Source: Candolleomyces eurysporus
Taxonomy: Eukaryota > Basidiomycota > Agaricomycetes > Agaricales > Psathyrellaceae
Direction: 5' to 3'
NCBI GenBank assembly: GCA_027579435.1
Contig: JANBPK010000704.1
Coordinates: 1-64,000, forward strand
Length of the DNA stretch: 64,000 bases
Shown here in pieces: positions 1 to 12,538 of this stretch. How positions within the stretch are numbered: position 1 is the stretch's first letter; the number at the start of each line of letters is the position of its first letter. A program made the position numbers and the translations under genes. The notes under the pieces were generated by a model. That model ran no database searches, was not told where the DNA came from, and saw only the letters and a list, made by a program, of their open reading frames with translations.

Positions 1-1
1 A

Positions 2-958
2 GTGAAAAAGGCAGAGGCAGAAACCGCTGAAAGACGCCGGGTGAAGGAGGCAGAAACTGCTGAACAACGCCGAGTGCAGGACGCAGAGGCAGAGGCTGCT
101 GAACGACGCCAAGCGAAGGAAGCGGCGGACTTGGAGAAGAAGAGCCGGAGAGCAAATCAGAGAGCTGAAGCTAAATTGCACCAGGCTGAGGTAGACATCG
201 CCGACCGACACCGACCGAAGGAGAAGACAGAATTGGAGGAGAGAACGAAGAACATCACGATAATATCCAATCCCGACAGTCCCAGCGCCAGGCATGGGGT
301 CATCGTCTCCGGCCGAACTTATGCCATGTACAACAGACACCACCAATCCTACTACGCGACCCTTGACCTCAATAAGGAAGATAGTGAGTACTCAGAGCTG
401 AAACCTTTGTGCATAGTCTGACGAAAGAAAATTCTAGTTATCATGGAATCCCAATTGGGTCAAGGGAGAGATCGTCAGCAGGTGAGTCATTGTCAACGGA
501 AGCTACCGCTGGGTGTCGTGTCATCGACTCAACTCCCAACAGTGGATATTCCACCACGTACCCAGTGCTCAGGCGGATGATACTTTGTCATGGAGGATTC
601 AATCAGTAAGCAGCGGCAAGTATTTGTGCGCCATTGCCAAAAGCCAAGGGAAGGTCAAAGCGTGCGAAACCTCAACTCCAACCTTGTGGTGCACTCGTCA
701 GATCACAGGTCATGACTCCCAGTTCCGGTGAGGGTCAGATATCTCCTCCTCCAACGTCTTCTGACTACAGCTGTCATTTCAACTTTCCAACTCTGACTGG
801 TTTCGATCTTAAGAATCCAAGTTTATAACGAGTCTCACCCAAACAAAGGACCGGTCATTTCGATCAGTTGGGGGTTCTTCAAACGTGGAGAGGCCATCAA
901 AGTCTATCCGTCGTACGGCAATAGGGATGAGGTTTGGATCATGGAGGGGTGTAATTAA
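2..958 (+). CDS. Coiled-coil protein with possible ricin-B-like lectin domain, 5' partial
   Basis: The gene enters from the left edge, so its start is missing. The first ~75 residues are a highly charged Ala/Glu/Arg coiled coil with an eleven-residue pattern around AETAERRRVKEAE. A segment beginning near GRTYAMYNRHHQS follows, and after at least one intron comes a stretch with QQWIF and WRIQSVSSGKYL. That resembles the QxW repeat and SGKYL signature of basidiomycete beta-trefoil (ricin B-type) lectin domains. A last exon starting near 822 reads to a TAA at 956-958 and includes FKRGEAIKVYPSYGN. Intron borders between 417 and 492 are uncertain. I see a binding-type domain only and no catalytic chain. 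The lectin assignment is an inference from short motifs; a generic coiled-coil protein is the alternative. Confidence 0.4.
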
Positions 959-2454
959 TCGAGGCTCCACCGTGAACGTTGACGGGTGAGATCCGTAGCG
1001 ACACCGCCTTCGCGGCGCCAACTCCTGGAGTTTTGCCAGACTGTATTTGTGTAGTGTAGTATTCAGCAATTTCTAGGCATAAGCTGAACGTGTATCCTCT
1101 TTGAGAAGCAGAATTCAAAATTCACCGATGAACTTGAGGTTGAGGCCCTCTCCCAGTGAAGGGCAATCGGCCTCCCATTCACTTAGGTAAAAGCAATTGA
1201 TCTGGCATGCGACAGGCTGGGGGTTTTAAACGATTGCACAACGACCAGTCGCTTTGTACAACTTCTCCAATATCCAGGCAGAAAAAAGGCATTGGGAGTG
1301 AAGTGACCTCTCACATTTGAGACTTCGCTGAAAGCTTCCTTAGGAGGAAGATGGGAAGGGCCGGATCGATTACCGACAGCTTTTCAGTCCGCCGCCACCG
1401 TCAGGTATGACCCGAAGGGCTGAGTTAGAGGCAAATACCTCATTGACGGCGAGAGTATTCCTAGCATGCTTGACAAGGATTTGCGGATCATCGACACCAA
1501 AGTTGCTAAACTCAATGCTACTTGACAACGGGACTTGATATCAGCCGAAATGCAAATAGCATAGCGAGACAGGCAGGACAAGCTTTGTAAGACCCTCTTC
1601 TCGAGTCTTCAAAAACTCGGTTCATGCACCAATCTAAAGATGCAGGAATTCAACCAACCACAAATGCATGCGAAGAGCCACTACAAGTCAAGTCAAAGAC
1701 GGACCTTTGCCAAACTGTCTTCTAACACCTTGCGGGCCTCTCGTGTGGAAGGCCGTGCTTGGAGGTAACGTAGTCTGGTGAAACAGACTCTCGGTGAGAG
1801 AAGAAATTCTAGAGGTGTCAAGGGCTATAAGCTACCCTTCCTGATGGCGTGCCTGACCGTAGTCATCACTGATGTTCTGGGGGTTACTTAAAAGATAATC
1901 ATTGCGTAGCACGAAGAGTAACTGAGACAGACGTCGCGCGGTGTACCGTGTTACAGCCGTATCAGGATGGAATTTAATCGAGTTCGAGGCCCTTTCCCGC
2001 GCGAGTGAGCTCGAATTCCCGCGGGTGGTTCTTTGATCGGCAACCACCCTGCGACGGACTGGAGATAATGGGTTATTTTCCAAGCTTCAGGAGCACATAG
2101 CTTCATTTTAAGGGTGTATACAAAAAGTTACATGTATATAGAGCCCAAATTTGTTATTTTACAGCTTAGAATCTGGAGGTTCAGACACTACGTGTCGGTC
2201 TGAACCGACGAAGCCAAGCCAATCACGGCAGATGCCNAAAAAACTGATCCTTGCGGTGCATCCGAAGTGCAAGAGCACTTTGCGATGGTGCATGCAGAAC
2301 GTGGAGGGTAAAGTGCCCTGCAAGTTGAACCTGATACAATGAGCATCAAAGGTGGTCTCCTGTGCGAAAGAGCAACAGGTGGCAACCATCCTCAACCTTC
2401 AGTCTAAGAAATATTCAACCAACCCCCTGCTCACCTCTCAAAGAAACCATCCAG
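959..2454. other. Gene-free stretch
   Basis: No convincing coding region. The short open frames here lack splice-consistent continuations and recognisable motifs. A single N sits at 2237 before a run of A. The last ~100 bp are presumably the promoter of the alpha-kinase gene, though no clear TATA box is visible. Confidence 0.5.
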
Positions 2455-4790
2455 ATGGGCGTCTGCGAGCAGTGCGGAGCTCAATTCATCAAGCTATCGG
2501 GATCAGTCTGCAACAAATGTACAAAGCTGCTCGATCCGGAGCTGACAGAGTTCCAGAAACAGGAGGTCAAGGTGCAGGTTTATTGGTATTCCACCAAGAT
2601 GAACATTAACTGATCAAGGATTTGGGTCAGAAACAACCCCAGTGTCAGAGCTGCTCCATCGTATACCCTTTCCTGTCAACTGCGCAGTGTGGCCACTGCT
2701 TATTATCTAGCGCTCCAGGTGGCAAGTTTCCTCCCAAATATTAGAACCATTAGTCTGAGTCCAAGTATTTGCAGAAGTTATGGGACGAGCGCTGGATCTC
2801 ATGGGCGAGGCTTCCACCGTTCGCCTAAATCAGCCTTTGGAGCCAAATGCAGGGTTACGGAAAGCGCATGAGGCCCGCCAAGCACGTCAGGTGCTCCAGC
2901 AAAATAGCAAAACCTTGCAGTTTTTAGTTTTAACCACCCTTTCGTACTTTCCGCTGAATTCAGCATCCCTGAAAAAGGTAAGTCTATCGGCGAGTTGCGT
3001 TCCTGTGTAGGTTGCAATTCATTCCCCTCAAACTAGGCCAAGATTGTCACCCAGCCGTTTTCTGCTCAAGGAAGCGATTCTGCAGTTTCGCTCATGGAGA
3101 CTGTCAAAACCCAAGTCAGGGAAGCGTACAACAACGCGGTTGAGTTCGGGAATGTTGAGATGGCCCTTAATTGGGAACGGTTTGTTTCTCTTTTGGTCCC
3201 CTGATCGTCGAAATCCACTAACTTTTGTCAAACATCTCCAGAGTCACGTTCAGCATCACCCAAGGTACAAAGAGCCCGTTGTCGCTCGATTTAAAGGAGC
3301 CTTACATGGGAGGAAATATCGAATTTTTTTTNCAACGAGTTGAAGAACCGACGGTTCTTCACTGATAATGAAATTAAGGCCAGAAAATTCGGAATCACTC
3401 TCATTCTCTATGAGATAGCCGTAAGCGCTTTAATTCATGACTCAAGCAATTGTTGGTTGACTGTAAGCACTCTCACAGCCTGAAGATTCTGACGCCTGGT
3501 CAGATGATGAGGACACTAGTGCAAGTACAGCACGTTCTCAAGCTGCAAAAGAGAAACCTAGTGCCCCACCTTCTACAAGTAATACGGGTGTGGTGTCCAG
3601 CTCAGCCAAGAAGCGAAAGGCGACACTTACAGGTGCGTTTGACTCCCTGTACTACTGCATTTAGTAATTTGACTGGCCTATACCAGATCCGATCCCTGAG
3701 TCTGGAGCTCGCTACACAAGCTCATGGCGCCCCCGTAAACTCCAGGATAGCATACCCTTTGATAAGTATCAGTTTGTCCGGACGGTGGTGTCAACCGATA
3801 GCAAGGGCAACGTTAAAGTTACTCCCCACCCAGAAGTTGAGACGATCGAAATAGCTTCCAATTGGCGCAACGAGATAGGGGATTGCCCGAAAGGTGGTTA
3901 TATTGCTAAAGGCTTCACAAAATATGCATTTCTGGTCAGTGAGCTTTGAATTACAGACTTGTCTTAGCTGAAAGATCAACGGTTTCAGGGGCGATACCAG
4001 GAGAAGCATTATGCCATCTTCTTAGGAAAGCCAACGCGGACGACAAACAACGAAAACAGGGAGGATTTGATCTCTGAGCTTATCTTACTCTCATATGGTC
4101 ATTATTTTTTGAGCTCGTTCAAGACCCGTGCAAAGCTCGCAAATGTAAAAGCGGTACCAAGTAAGAATCTATTCATTCATCCTCATGCTCCGGGCTGATA
4201 TCTATCTGTAGACATCAGGTGGAACTACGAAGGTGCCTTCCTCGGCAGGGTTCAAGAATTCGATCCCAACGACCGGAAAGACTCCAGCCTCTATCACGAT
4301 ACTTTTCTTGCGGTGCCATACATAACAATTCCCAAAGGTGCCGAACGCAAGTTCAGTGGTACAAACAGCGCAGGCAAAAACAATCAGGCAGACGACAATA
4401 TTGGTCGGTGGATGGATGCATATGCACATCATGTACTCGAAGATAGCGATGGTTACCTGGTTATCACGGATCTGCAGGGTACATTCTATTTTTCGTCTGG
4501 CGGCTCATTACTTGATATTAATGTTTCCCACCTCAGGTGTAGTTTACGCGAGTGGGGAAGTCGTACTCTTTGACCCCCAAGGCCACACGTGAGTGCCGCA
4601 GTCTTTTATGGTCTTGGATCCCATCGCTGACCTGTCCATCAGCTCACTCAAGGATTCAGGCTATTGGGATAAGGGCCAAGAAGGGATGAATGAATGGATG
4701 AGGGAACACAAGTGCAACCGAGTTTGCAAGCAGCTGAAACTCACCCCTCAAGTGCCTGTTATTGACCCGCCACCTGCTGAAAGACCTTGA
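2455..4790 (+). CDS. Alpha-type protein kinase (MHCK/eEF2K-like) with N-terminal zinc-ribbon cysteines
   Basis: Atypical Ser/Thr kinase of the alpha-kinase family. The ATG at 2455 opens a 39-codon exon with CEQCG and CNKC; exon 2 (from 2631) adds CQSC and CGHC, together a likely zinc ribbon. A Ser/Asp-rich linker follows (near 3483-3632). The kinase domain then runs over several exons: KGGYIAKGFTKYAF, an I-L-S-Y-G-H-Y-F segment, and the catalytic region ITDLQG joined across an intron to VVYASGEVVLFDPQGHT. The end has GYWD and the zinc-binding HKCNRVCKQL typical of the family's C-terminus. Introns are short with GT..AG ends, e.g. 2572-2630. An N at 3332 in a T run breaks the frame in EFFF-NEL; omitting it restores the frame. 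All key family motifs are present, so the gene is probably functional. Substrate unknown. Confidence 0.85.
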
Positions 4791-4873
4791 CAGACTGGCT
4801 TTAATTTATAGTGCGAAACCGTACAAGGTTGTCCATTACTGGAGCCCGTGGTAATCTATTCCAATACTTGTAC

Positions 4874-6491
4874 CTAGAGAGCATCTACAAGTACGACAAC
4901 CTGGCGCATTCGAGGCAGCATTTCTTGATAGATACCCCAGATACTGTTACCAGAAATCCTGCCGATACTGAGTGAATCAAAAACCCTTTGCGCTACAGTC
5001 CTGTACTCGAGCGTGTTGAAATAGATAAGCTGCTCGCCACCTAACTCCTCCCTCAGACAGCGGACCAACTCCAGATCCACATGTTGGAGGCACCACTCAG
5101 CTCCAAGCTGCACATAACGCTCCATACACTCGTTGGGTGACAAGCCTGATGGGAGCAGCTGGTCTTTGTTCACTCGTGGGCGGTGGGCATTCATCTTTGC
5201 CCGAAAGTCATCGAGTTGTTCTTGAATGAACTTCGACCAGAGCCAGTTCACAAGCTCCCTATATAATGCCGTTAGATTAGCAGAACGATGAATAGCACAA
5301 GAATAAGTCGTACTTCTGATGCGGGTCCGCACGGTTGACTAGATGCGAACCTGCATCCCAGAACACACGCAAGTTATCGATTACACTCATCTTGAGGGAG
5401 ACCCATCCACGCTCGATGGTGATGTTGCGCACACTCTTCAGGAACTGGTGTACTGGCTGTTCATGGTTAGGTTCGGGGCCAGGCAGGTTGACTGGCGTGA
5501 AGCTGAGTGCGCTGTGAAACAAATGCATGAGTTAGGAACGTACAGAAAAGATCCAGATCATCATCATACGTACGCGAGGGCGTTAGCCAGGCCAAAGATC
5601 AACGTCGTTTCACTACCACAGTCCGTTGTCGACTGCCTGGGCCTTCCTGAATGAATGTGAGATGCTGAACGCTTTCACATATTGCTGATAGACGTACCAC
5701 CAAGGTCGAGGATTGCACTCAAATAGCAATACGCCACAATTTCCAGCGTTCGATTGCAGGGAATGACCCACAGGCCGATCCATTGGCGGGACCACTTGTC
5801 CCGAATACCCCATATAGGAAAGCCCTGCTCCTTGAACTTGTCGTGACCATCTGCGCTCCACTCTGCATGAGGACCAGGAGATGTGAGGCTAGAACGGACA
5901 AGCTTCTTGGAATTGGGGTCCCTCGCCGAGAATCCGGCAGGGTGCGCTGCCCGCATTTCATTGCGGACACTTTTACTGTGGTTGTGTGTGTCAGGTTGCG
6001 TAATATATTCGGTCGTAAACAACTCACAAAGTGAGATGGACTCCAGTCTTGAGACGAATGTTTTCACGAATAGATCCTGGTCCCTGCCTTCCTGCAGGAT
6101 CTTCGGCACAGGCGTCCAGTACATATTGGCGCTTTGTCTCGTCCGGTAGGTCTCGACTCGTGGCAGTGCTGCCCTTGAGGCCCATGCTGTTCCACCTGCG
6201 AGCAACGGTGGCCGAGCTGGACGTGCAGATGGTCATGTCAGCACATCATAAAACAACCTTTCAGGAATCGGACTTACGACATTTGAATCCCATGCACAGT
6301 GCGTAGGAGCCCGGAGACTGTTACACGGTTGGTCTGACCAGAATTGTGGTAGCGCCGCAGAACATCATTGACCTGCTCGCTGTCCTTGGGTGCTGCAGGC
6401 ACATTAGATGTTCAAAGATCAAGCACGGAGAACAGTACTCACGACAGTCCTTGTGCTGATTTCTTCCAGTAGGGTTGTTGGCTCGTTGCAT
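4874..6491 (-). CDS. Integrase-core (rve/DDE) domain protein, basidiomycete family
   Basis: Spliced minus-strand gene; the first exon probably starts at the ATG at 6491. An N-terminal helix-rich part (NDVLRRYHNSG, then ATVARRWNSMGLKGS) looks like the DNA-binding region. The integrase core follows: PGPHAEWSADGHDK (first Asp), WGIRDKWSRQWIGLWVIP, then after an intron near 5692 RQSTTDCGSET (second Asp), and after another intron FLKSVRNITIERGW, where the Glu may complete the triad. The C-terminal exon (4874 to about 5270) has LVNWLWSKFIQEQLDD and ends at a TAG. These are hallmarks of a basidiomycete integrase-like family that often occurs as single host-like genes without a reverse transcriptase. 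No LTRs or other retroelement domains are seen here. It lies tail to tail with the alpha-kinase, 83 bp apart. Whether it still has enzymatic activity is unknown. Confidence 0.75.
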
Positions 6492-7714
6492 TGTATGAAG
6501 ATGTCTGCTGAAAGGGGGGACCCGGGCTCTTGTACTCTTTTTGTCTTCGCTGTCTTCACGGCCAAGAGGTCATTTCGGCGTGCAACACACTTCCCCAGTA
6601 CCCATTGAGGCCTTTTCCGCGCCTTCGGTGGTTAGAAACGATAGGAAAGCACGGAAATCAGACCGGTTCTGTATCATCCGGCGGGAGTTTAGTGTTAGAA
6701 CGATAGAGGTCGAATCTTCGCAGAGGACGATGAATGAATAACCGTGTATGAACGAGGGAGGATAAGGAGAAAGGAGGGCCCAGATACACGTCGTCAGCTG
6801 CTCACACAACCGCCATCATTGTTTGTTTGTTTTCTCACAGCCCGAGTTGCTATGTCCAGGCCGTTTGTAGGCCAAAAGTGTCTTGTTTTCATCGTTTAAC
6901 TAGGTATATTTTACATATTGAATGTTCTATCCCGCTCCACATGCGACGGCACGATGCAGGAAGGCAGCGAAGTGACCGGTATTATCCAATCTTGGACGGT
7001 TGATGGACAACCAGGCCGGCGAAGCGCGAAGTGCAATNGGGGGTTCGATTTAAATTTCATCCTGATACGCCTGTAACACACTAGTTGGCACTACATCTTC
7101 TACACCTGTGTGTGTCTGGCCGTCCTACGTTCACTCGAAGGTTGAACCTACTAGGTAACGCCGCAGGCACCCCCCGCACTCCCCAGTCAACTTCCGAGGG
7201 TGATTTGCGTTGCAGTTTACGCAATGATGACGATCTCCATTCAAGATTTTAATCATTCATAAAGTTGCCAAGCACCTTCCTCGACGAGATGGCATTCTGG
7301 CACGACCTGTTACCTTCCAATCAATCTCGTTGGTGACAAACTTATCCTTAAGCTATGTCCCCAATGATTCTGCCACTCCTTGCTGTAGCTGGGTATCTTC
7401 TCAGCAAAGGAACCTGGTTGACTGCCGCCGCTAGAAGTTTGATAGCCTGTCAGCCATCTGCGTCGCCTAGCACCCTGATCCCCGCACAAATCCTACGAGC
7501 AGCGCAGGCAGCTCCACAATCCTGACTACTTACTGGATTCTCCGCATCGTCGCCGATAACGACACACGTTGGCTCCCTGATTCGCAGAGCTGCGGATCAC
7601 TTCTGAATTATTATAGAACTACATCTGTAGAAGTATGCACAATCTCGAACGTAACAAAGAAACGTCCCAAAAAAGGATCATATCAAAGACGACACCATCA
7701 CTTGGCCTGGCAGG
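6492..7714. other. Gene-free stretch
   Basis: Contains the presumed promoter of the integrase-like gene on its left. I see no coding region with matching splice sites or motifs. A single N precedes a G run at 7038. Confidence 0.5.
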
Positions 7715-9360
7715 CTAGGATTCGACGGGCGATGGCATACAGAGCGTCGTACCCGTACCCGTCGTGTCCGTCGGCGAAGGAAACACCGTGGTAGAATCTT
7801 GGTTCTGCCATCGTCCAATCCTCTCGTAGGTATTATTGGTATTGCTGTTGTTATACCACTTCTGGTACGAAGGTCGCTGCTGCCGTCGTCCGTTCAGCAG
7901 CCCAATCTCATCATAGTTATTATCCCTCAAGGGAGATGGTGCCAGTGTCGCAGTACTAGCCGAGTTGATTGCCTGCGAGTCACTTGAGCCTGAACTCGGG
8001 AGGAGATAATGAGTTGTTGGTAGTTGGGCGCTGATGATAGGTCTGGTTGAACCGAGCGCGTAGTCTCGTCTGGTCGTGAAGTAAAGTATGACGTTGAAGA
8101 AGCCGGAATACGCGAAGAGGGCGCTGGAGAAGAGGGTAAATTGGAATGGGACGTGGTGGCCGCTGAAAGAGAGCCATCGTGAAATGCTGTAAGGTAGCAC
8201 GCAGATAATGTAAACTGCAGGGTAGCTGTAAATTTTCGTTGGTCAATGAGGAAGATTGGATGCAGTTGATAGAAGACATACAAAAGAAGTACGCGGGCCA
8301 AATCTCGAGAGGCTTTCTCCTCTTCGTAGTCGGTCGTCACGATGATAGGTCTGACTCGACGCTGCCATTTAGCCAAATAAACTCCATCCTTTCCAACGAT
8401 GATCAGATTCCGCATGACAAGGAACATGATACCGTATAAAATGGACATGATCAGGGCTGATAACCAGACCCAGAGGTACTGGGATAGAATCCGGGCGGCC
8501 GTATGATCTTTGACAATCCAGCACCCTAAGAGAAGTAAACGATGAGTCCTTCGACTGATTGTAAGATGAGAATCACTCACAATAACCAGTCTCGCCGTAG
8601 TACCTGCCTGCACTATAGGAGGCGTAGGGCGTTCCAACGACGAGTGCAATAAATAGCCAGATGAGGAGCACGGTGCATTTCGGCGCATAAAGGGGGATTC
8701 TTCGGCGCAAGATCAGCACGGTGAAAGTATGGATGGCAATACACTGAGTCGCGTTAGATATGATCGTCATTCACCAAGCAGATAAGAACATACTAGGGAC
8801 CTAGAGAAGCAGCGAGGAGATTAGAATGTTAAACATTCTTAAGAACAGCGGGAAATTAAGTACTTACGATAAAGCGGCGCCGTTTATGCCTATCTGCTTG
8901 ACGACTGCTTGTGCTGTGCATAAGGAGCCCTCGGTGACAACCTAGATATAAGAATCAGATGTGAGTAGTAGCTGGAAAGAAATGATGTTCACCCCATCCA
9001 ACATCCATCGGATACTGGGTAAGCATCCAGTTGCTTGCAGGAGATCTGAAATCATAAGATTCCAGAAAAGACTGGACCCAGTAGCGTCCGAAGAGTCGCT
9101 AGACTCCACATTCCTCTGTTTCCAGAGTCGGAACTAAGAGAAAGGAAAGAAAGTTAGCTTCGAATATTTAGCCCTGTATCGATCATACCAGAGAATAGAA
9201 CAGGAGTACCACCACGGCGGCAGCGGATAAGCTAACAAAGGATACGCAGGATTAATGTCAGGTCGTCATGCATCATGACCGAGTTAGATCGCAGCGCTTA
9301 CCAGCCCGACTGCACGACGAAGTAGATTCCAAGTCGTTCCTGGAAACTGAAGGAGGACAT
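7715..9360 (-). CDS. Seven-transmembrane receptor (cAMP-receptor/Git3-like fungal GPCR), copy 1
   Basis: Start ATG at 9360 (MSSFSFQERLGIYFVVQSGW), then several small exons with GT..AG introns, as usual for this family. The helices can be followed in order: LSAAAVVVLLFYSL, LFWNLMISDLLQATG, QAVVKQIGINGAAL, CIAIHTFTVLILRRRI, VLLIWLFIALVVG with the conserved loop YYGETGYC then CWI, YLWVWLSALIMSILYG, YPAVYIICVLPYSISRW and a last helix ending FFNVILYF. The loop Cys after GETGY probably pairs with the helix-3 Cys (GSLCTAQ). A long Ser/Thr/Asn-rich cytoplasmic tail of about 120 residues ends at 7715. Plasma-membrane sensing coupled to a G protein is the family role; the ligand is unknown. It is paralogous to the gene at 19893-21300. 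Confidence 0.82.
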
Positions 9361-10376
9361 TGAGCGAGGAGTCCTGGACGCAAAGCAAAGGCCACTGTAA
9401 TATAATGCTGCATCTCTTTTAAAGCCAGTATGTGCCTGAACGGTAGGCCTGTCAATCAGTTCCCCGAGTGAATAGAATGCGAACATACCCCACAGCTAGC
9501 CTTGTGCTATGAAGCCCAAAAATGGACCGCTGTCAGTATGCTTCGACTGTGCACCCTCCGGACTGTGTAGAGACGCAAGTACAGATACGAGAAGATTCCA
9601 TGGAAGGGCTTTGTCAGAGCTGTAGTCAAAGCGCTCAAGCCGGGCTTTGGGGAAATATCTACGAGAGCTTGGCGTTAGACAAATTTTGGGTCGTAAGCTT
9701 GAATCGCACCGTTGAAGACCCGGTCTGAACCTTGAATTTAAAATCTCTCATCTACCGGACGATCAGAGAAATCAAATGAACAAGGTCGAGCATACGAAGA
9801 CCTGGCGACCTATATTCGACATAAAACGGATTAGTATAGAAAGCTTCCGCTGCGCAGTAGGTGTAGCCTGTACCTGGAAAGTGAAGAGTCACCGTAGGCC
9901 TTTGAGTGGTCGTAGGGCGCTTGATCGGTTAATCCACACAGTTCAAACTCCATCCATTCCCCAAAGAGCTTCGAGAAGCGTTCGACTGGGATTCGCAAAT
10001 TGCCTGCGAGTAATGGAGAAACAAATGGTGTGGAGACTCCGCAAACCTGGGTACATCATAAGTGCATTAAGTGCATTTAACGCCCAATGGATGATTTGCT
10101 CGGGTACGATCCCTCCTGTGCACTTGGACTTCTGAGAGCAAGAGCTGCTGGTAAATGGCTACAGCAGCTGAAAATCACTGTTCGATCCACACGCCAAGGC
10201 AGTGAAAACATCTGGAAGCCTGAGATGACTCGAAATGGACTTAATTGTGCAATGTCTTCTCCGGGGCGATTGTACCGTGGTATTTATGCACAGCTTCAAG
10301 CAAGTTGGACCATTCACCGACCGACAAGGCTTTGCTGCCAGTGATTGGCACCAAAGGGCTCTCCGAGCGACTCCAT
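9361..10376. other. Intergenic stretch between receptor 1 and NACHT 1
   Basis: Should hold the receptor promoter and the 3' end of the first NACHT gene. Several open frames exist on both strands but none shows family motifs or splice-consistent extension. Confidence 0.45.
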
Positions 10377-12321
10377 TCACTGGCTACCAAGATCTGGCTC
10401 CATCTCGAGGAGCTCGAAGAAACGTTGTTTCCTGGAAAACGGATCTTGCGTGAATTCACTTGCCAGTGCTTCCAATCGATCATAAATTCGACCGATACGC
10501 TTCAGGCGTTTGCAAACTGTTGAGCAACCAGTCCTGTCTGCACACTATCTCAAAATTTAGTCATTATCCGAACGTGTTTGGATGAGCACGTACCAAATGG
10601 CGATGATATGCCACTGAGAAACTGGTCACGGCCCAGTGAATACTCGCTTCGAGTGAGCCCCACGCCTTGACACCGGAAGACACGATAACCGCGAACAATT
10701 CCTCGATAAACCGCGGCAACGTATCCCGGACGAGGCCGTCCTCAAAAAACGTGCGCTCGTCCAGGCAAGTGGTTTGATAGACCGCGACGTAGGCATACTG
10801 AGTGGCAGACATGCTACAAGGTTCATGTTGCTGAGAAACCTGTATGCACGCTTCGATGAGGCGTAGGTGTGTATCCATCGCGGGCTGGTAAAGGTCGCCA
10901 GCTCGAGCTGGGCACATCAAGAATTCTTTGACACTTCTATGATGAAAGGAGATGAGTGAGGCCGGGGGAGGTCCAACCAGTTGAACAGAGACGACCGAGT
11001 GTAAATCGCATATGACAATGCTGGTGGTGCCGGATGGAAGGCCAAAAAGAGCATCAAAGCGATTGAAAGTGTGAAGCCAGGCGTGTCCGTGTATAAGTGC
11101 ATGCAGGATTGTCTTGAGTGTAGAGATGTCGACGTCGGGGGGATGAAGGATCTTCGTATAGAGAGCATCGAGCTCGGGTAACACGTTACAGGCCAATGGT
11201 TGAGATAGGGACCGGGGCTGGAGGATTTTTTGCAACTCCACAACTGGGTTCCTTCGTCTGTTTTCGAGATGTCGGATAATCGCGGCCACGTAGACGAACT
11301 GGCCAGATGCATTCAGGACTAAGAGCTCGAGATCTTGGATCGAGGGCCAGTCGGAAGGGATAGTGTTGGAGGATGGGTGATCTTTTCGAAGACGAGCGAA
11401 TTCGGCTTCTAGGAAGCAACGTATATCCGAATCTGCCTTATACCGTTCAAGGCGGAGGTTACGACAAATACTGGCCAGGGGAGGTGTGGCAAAGGCCGTC
11501 CGGATGGAGTACTCTGGTCGACTAGCAACGATGAAGCGGAAGGGAGTTGATGGATGCCTTGTTAACTTCTGGATCAGAGATAGGATATGGACTTGTTCTT
11601 TCTCCTCCATGCACTCGTCGAGCCCATCGATGACGACGACATTGCGATTCACCCGGGGCAGCGATCCAGTAGCCGCCTCAAGACAGCTTGCGGGGAACGC
11701 AAGTGAAAAGGGGCCAATGATGAGCGCCTCCATTTGAGCTTCCAAGGACTTTCTGAAGATTGCTGGATCATTCTCGATTGCCTCCAAAACGAAAGGTTTG
11801 ACCTGGGGTGTGGTTTCCGTCAACTGAGCCGCGATGGTTGTGATAAAATAGCTCTCGCAACGTGTATTCGGGCAGTGCGTGGAGAAGAAGAACGATGCGG
11901 CAAACACGCCTTTGTCCTGGCAGATCTCGACGACTTTCCGTTGGATGCAACTCTTCCCTGCTCCCGCGGGACCAGATAGCCATGTAATGGAAACTGCACG
12001 GGGATGGGTGGGGTCGTCAACGGCCCAGGCCGTGATGTCATTGGTTACAGCTTTCCTCGTATCTGGGTGGCATGTGGGAGCATAGGATGCAGTGACGCTG
12101 TCTTGGGTGGCTTCGATTGCGCAATGTCCTAGGAGATCTTTGAAAGGATCTAGAATATCCAATACCACATTGGTTCCGATGAGGCGATTATCAGACCTAA
12201 AGGAACATGAACGCCGACCTGAGCTGCTTCCCACAAACCTGTAAATATTGGTTTGATTTTCAATCACATTGAACTGGGCGTTTTCGCCGATTGTGAAATC
12301 CCTCGCGTGAGCAAAAGCCAT
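10377..12321 (-). CDS. NACHT-domain NTPase 1 (fungal NLR-like)
   Basis: STAND-class P-loop NTPase. I place the start at the ATG at 12321 (MAFAHARDFTIGENAQFNVI) because the neighbouring paralog begins the same way and the upstream in-frame codons look non-coding. The NACHT domain shows Walker A GPAGAGKS, the FAASFFFS strand, Walker B VVVIDGLDEC and sensor VASRPEYSIR. The C-terminal part carries the FHHRSVKEFLMCPARAGDLY element common in basidiomycete NACHT proteins. No WD40, ankyrin or TPR repeats are visible. The long open frame runs on to 10564, but a GTACGT splice donor near 10588 and a downstream minus-strand block starting VCKRLKRIGRIYDRLEALAS match the terminal exon of the paralog, so the true end is probably the TGA at 10377. 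The exact acceptor is unresolved. All NTPase motifs are intact; the role may be in non-self or heterokaryon recognition (inference). Confidence 0.8.
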
Positions 12322-12538
12322 GTTGAAGGCCAGATCGCTGCAAGAGAGATAGAGGTCGGAGTGAAGGAGTACGTGGCCAACTACTTGCATTTGACAGCTT
12401 TCCGGCAACTTTCCAGCTCCGACAAGCACCTGGTTACTAGGTTGTGTTGATGGAAGCGGTATTTGGCACAACAGTGGGAGAGTAAACAAAATATGTTGAC
12501 CGAAGTGCGCCTACAAGGCGTTATTTTATTTTAACTTG

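Noticed and set aside
1832..2083. Minus-strand frame of 83 codons that looked like rRNA or a transposon piece
   Set aside because: No match to rRNA landmarks, no motif, no splice continuation.
10564..12489. Start of NACHT 1 at 12489 and end at 10564 as given by the longest frame
   Set aside because: The paralog supports the ATG at 12321 and an extra terminal exon ending at 10377.
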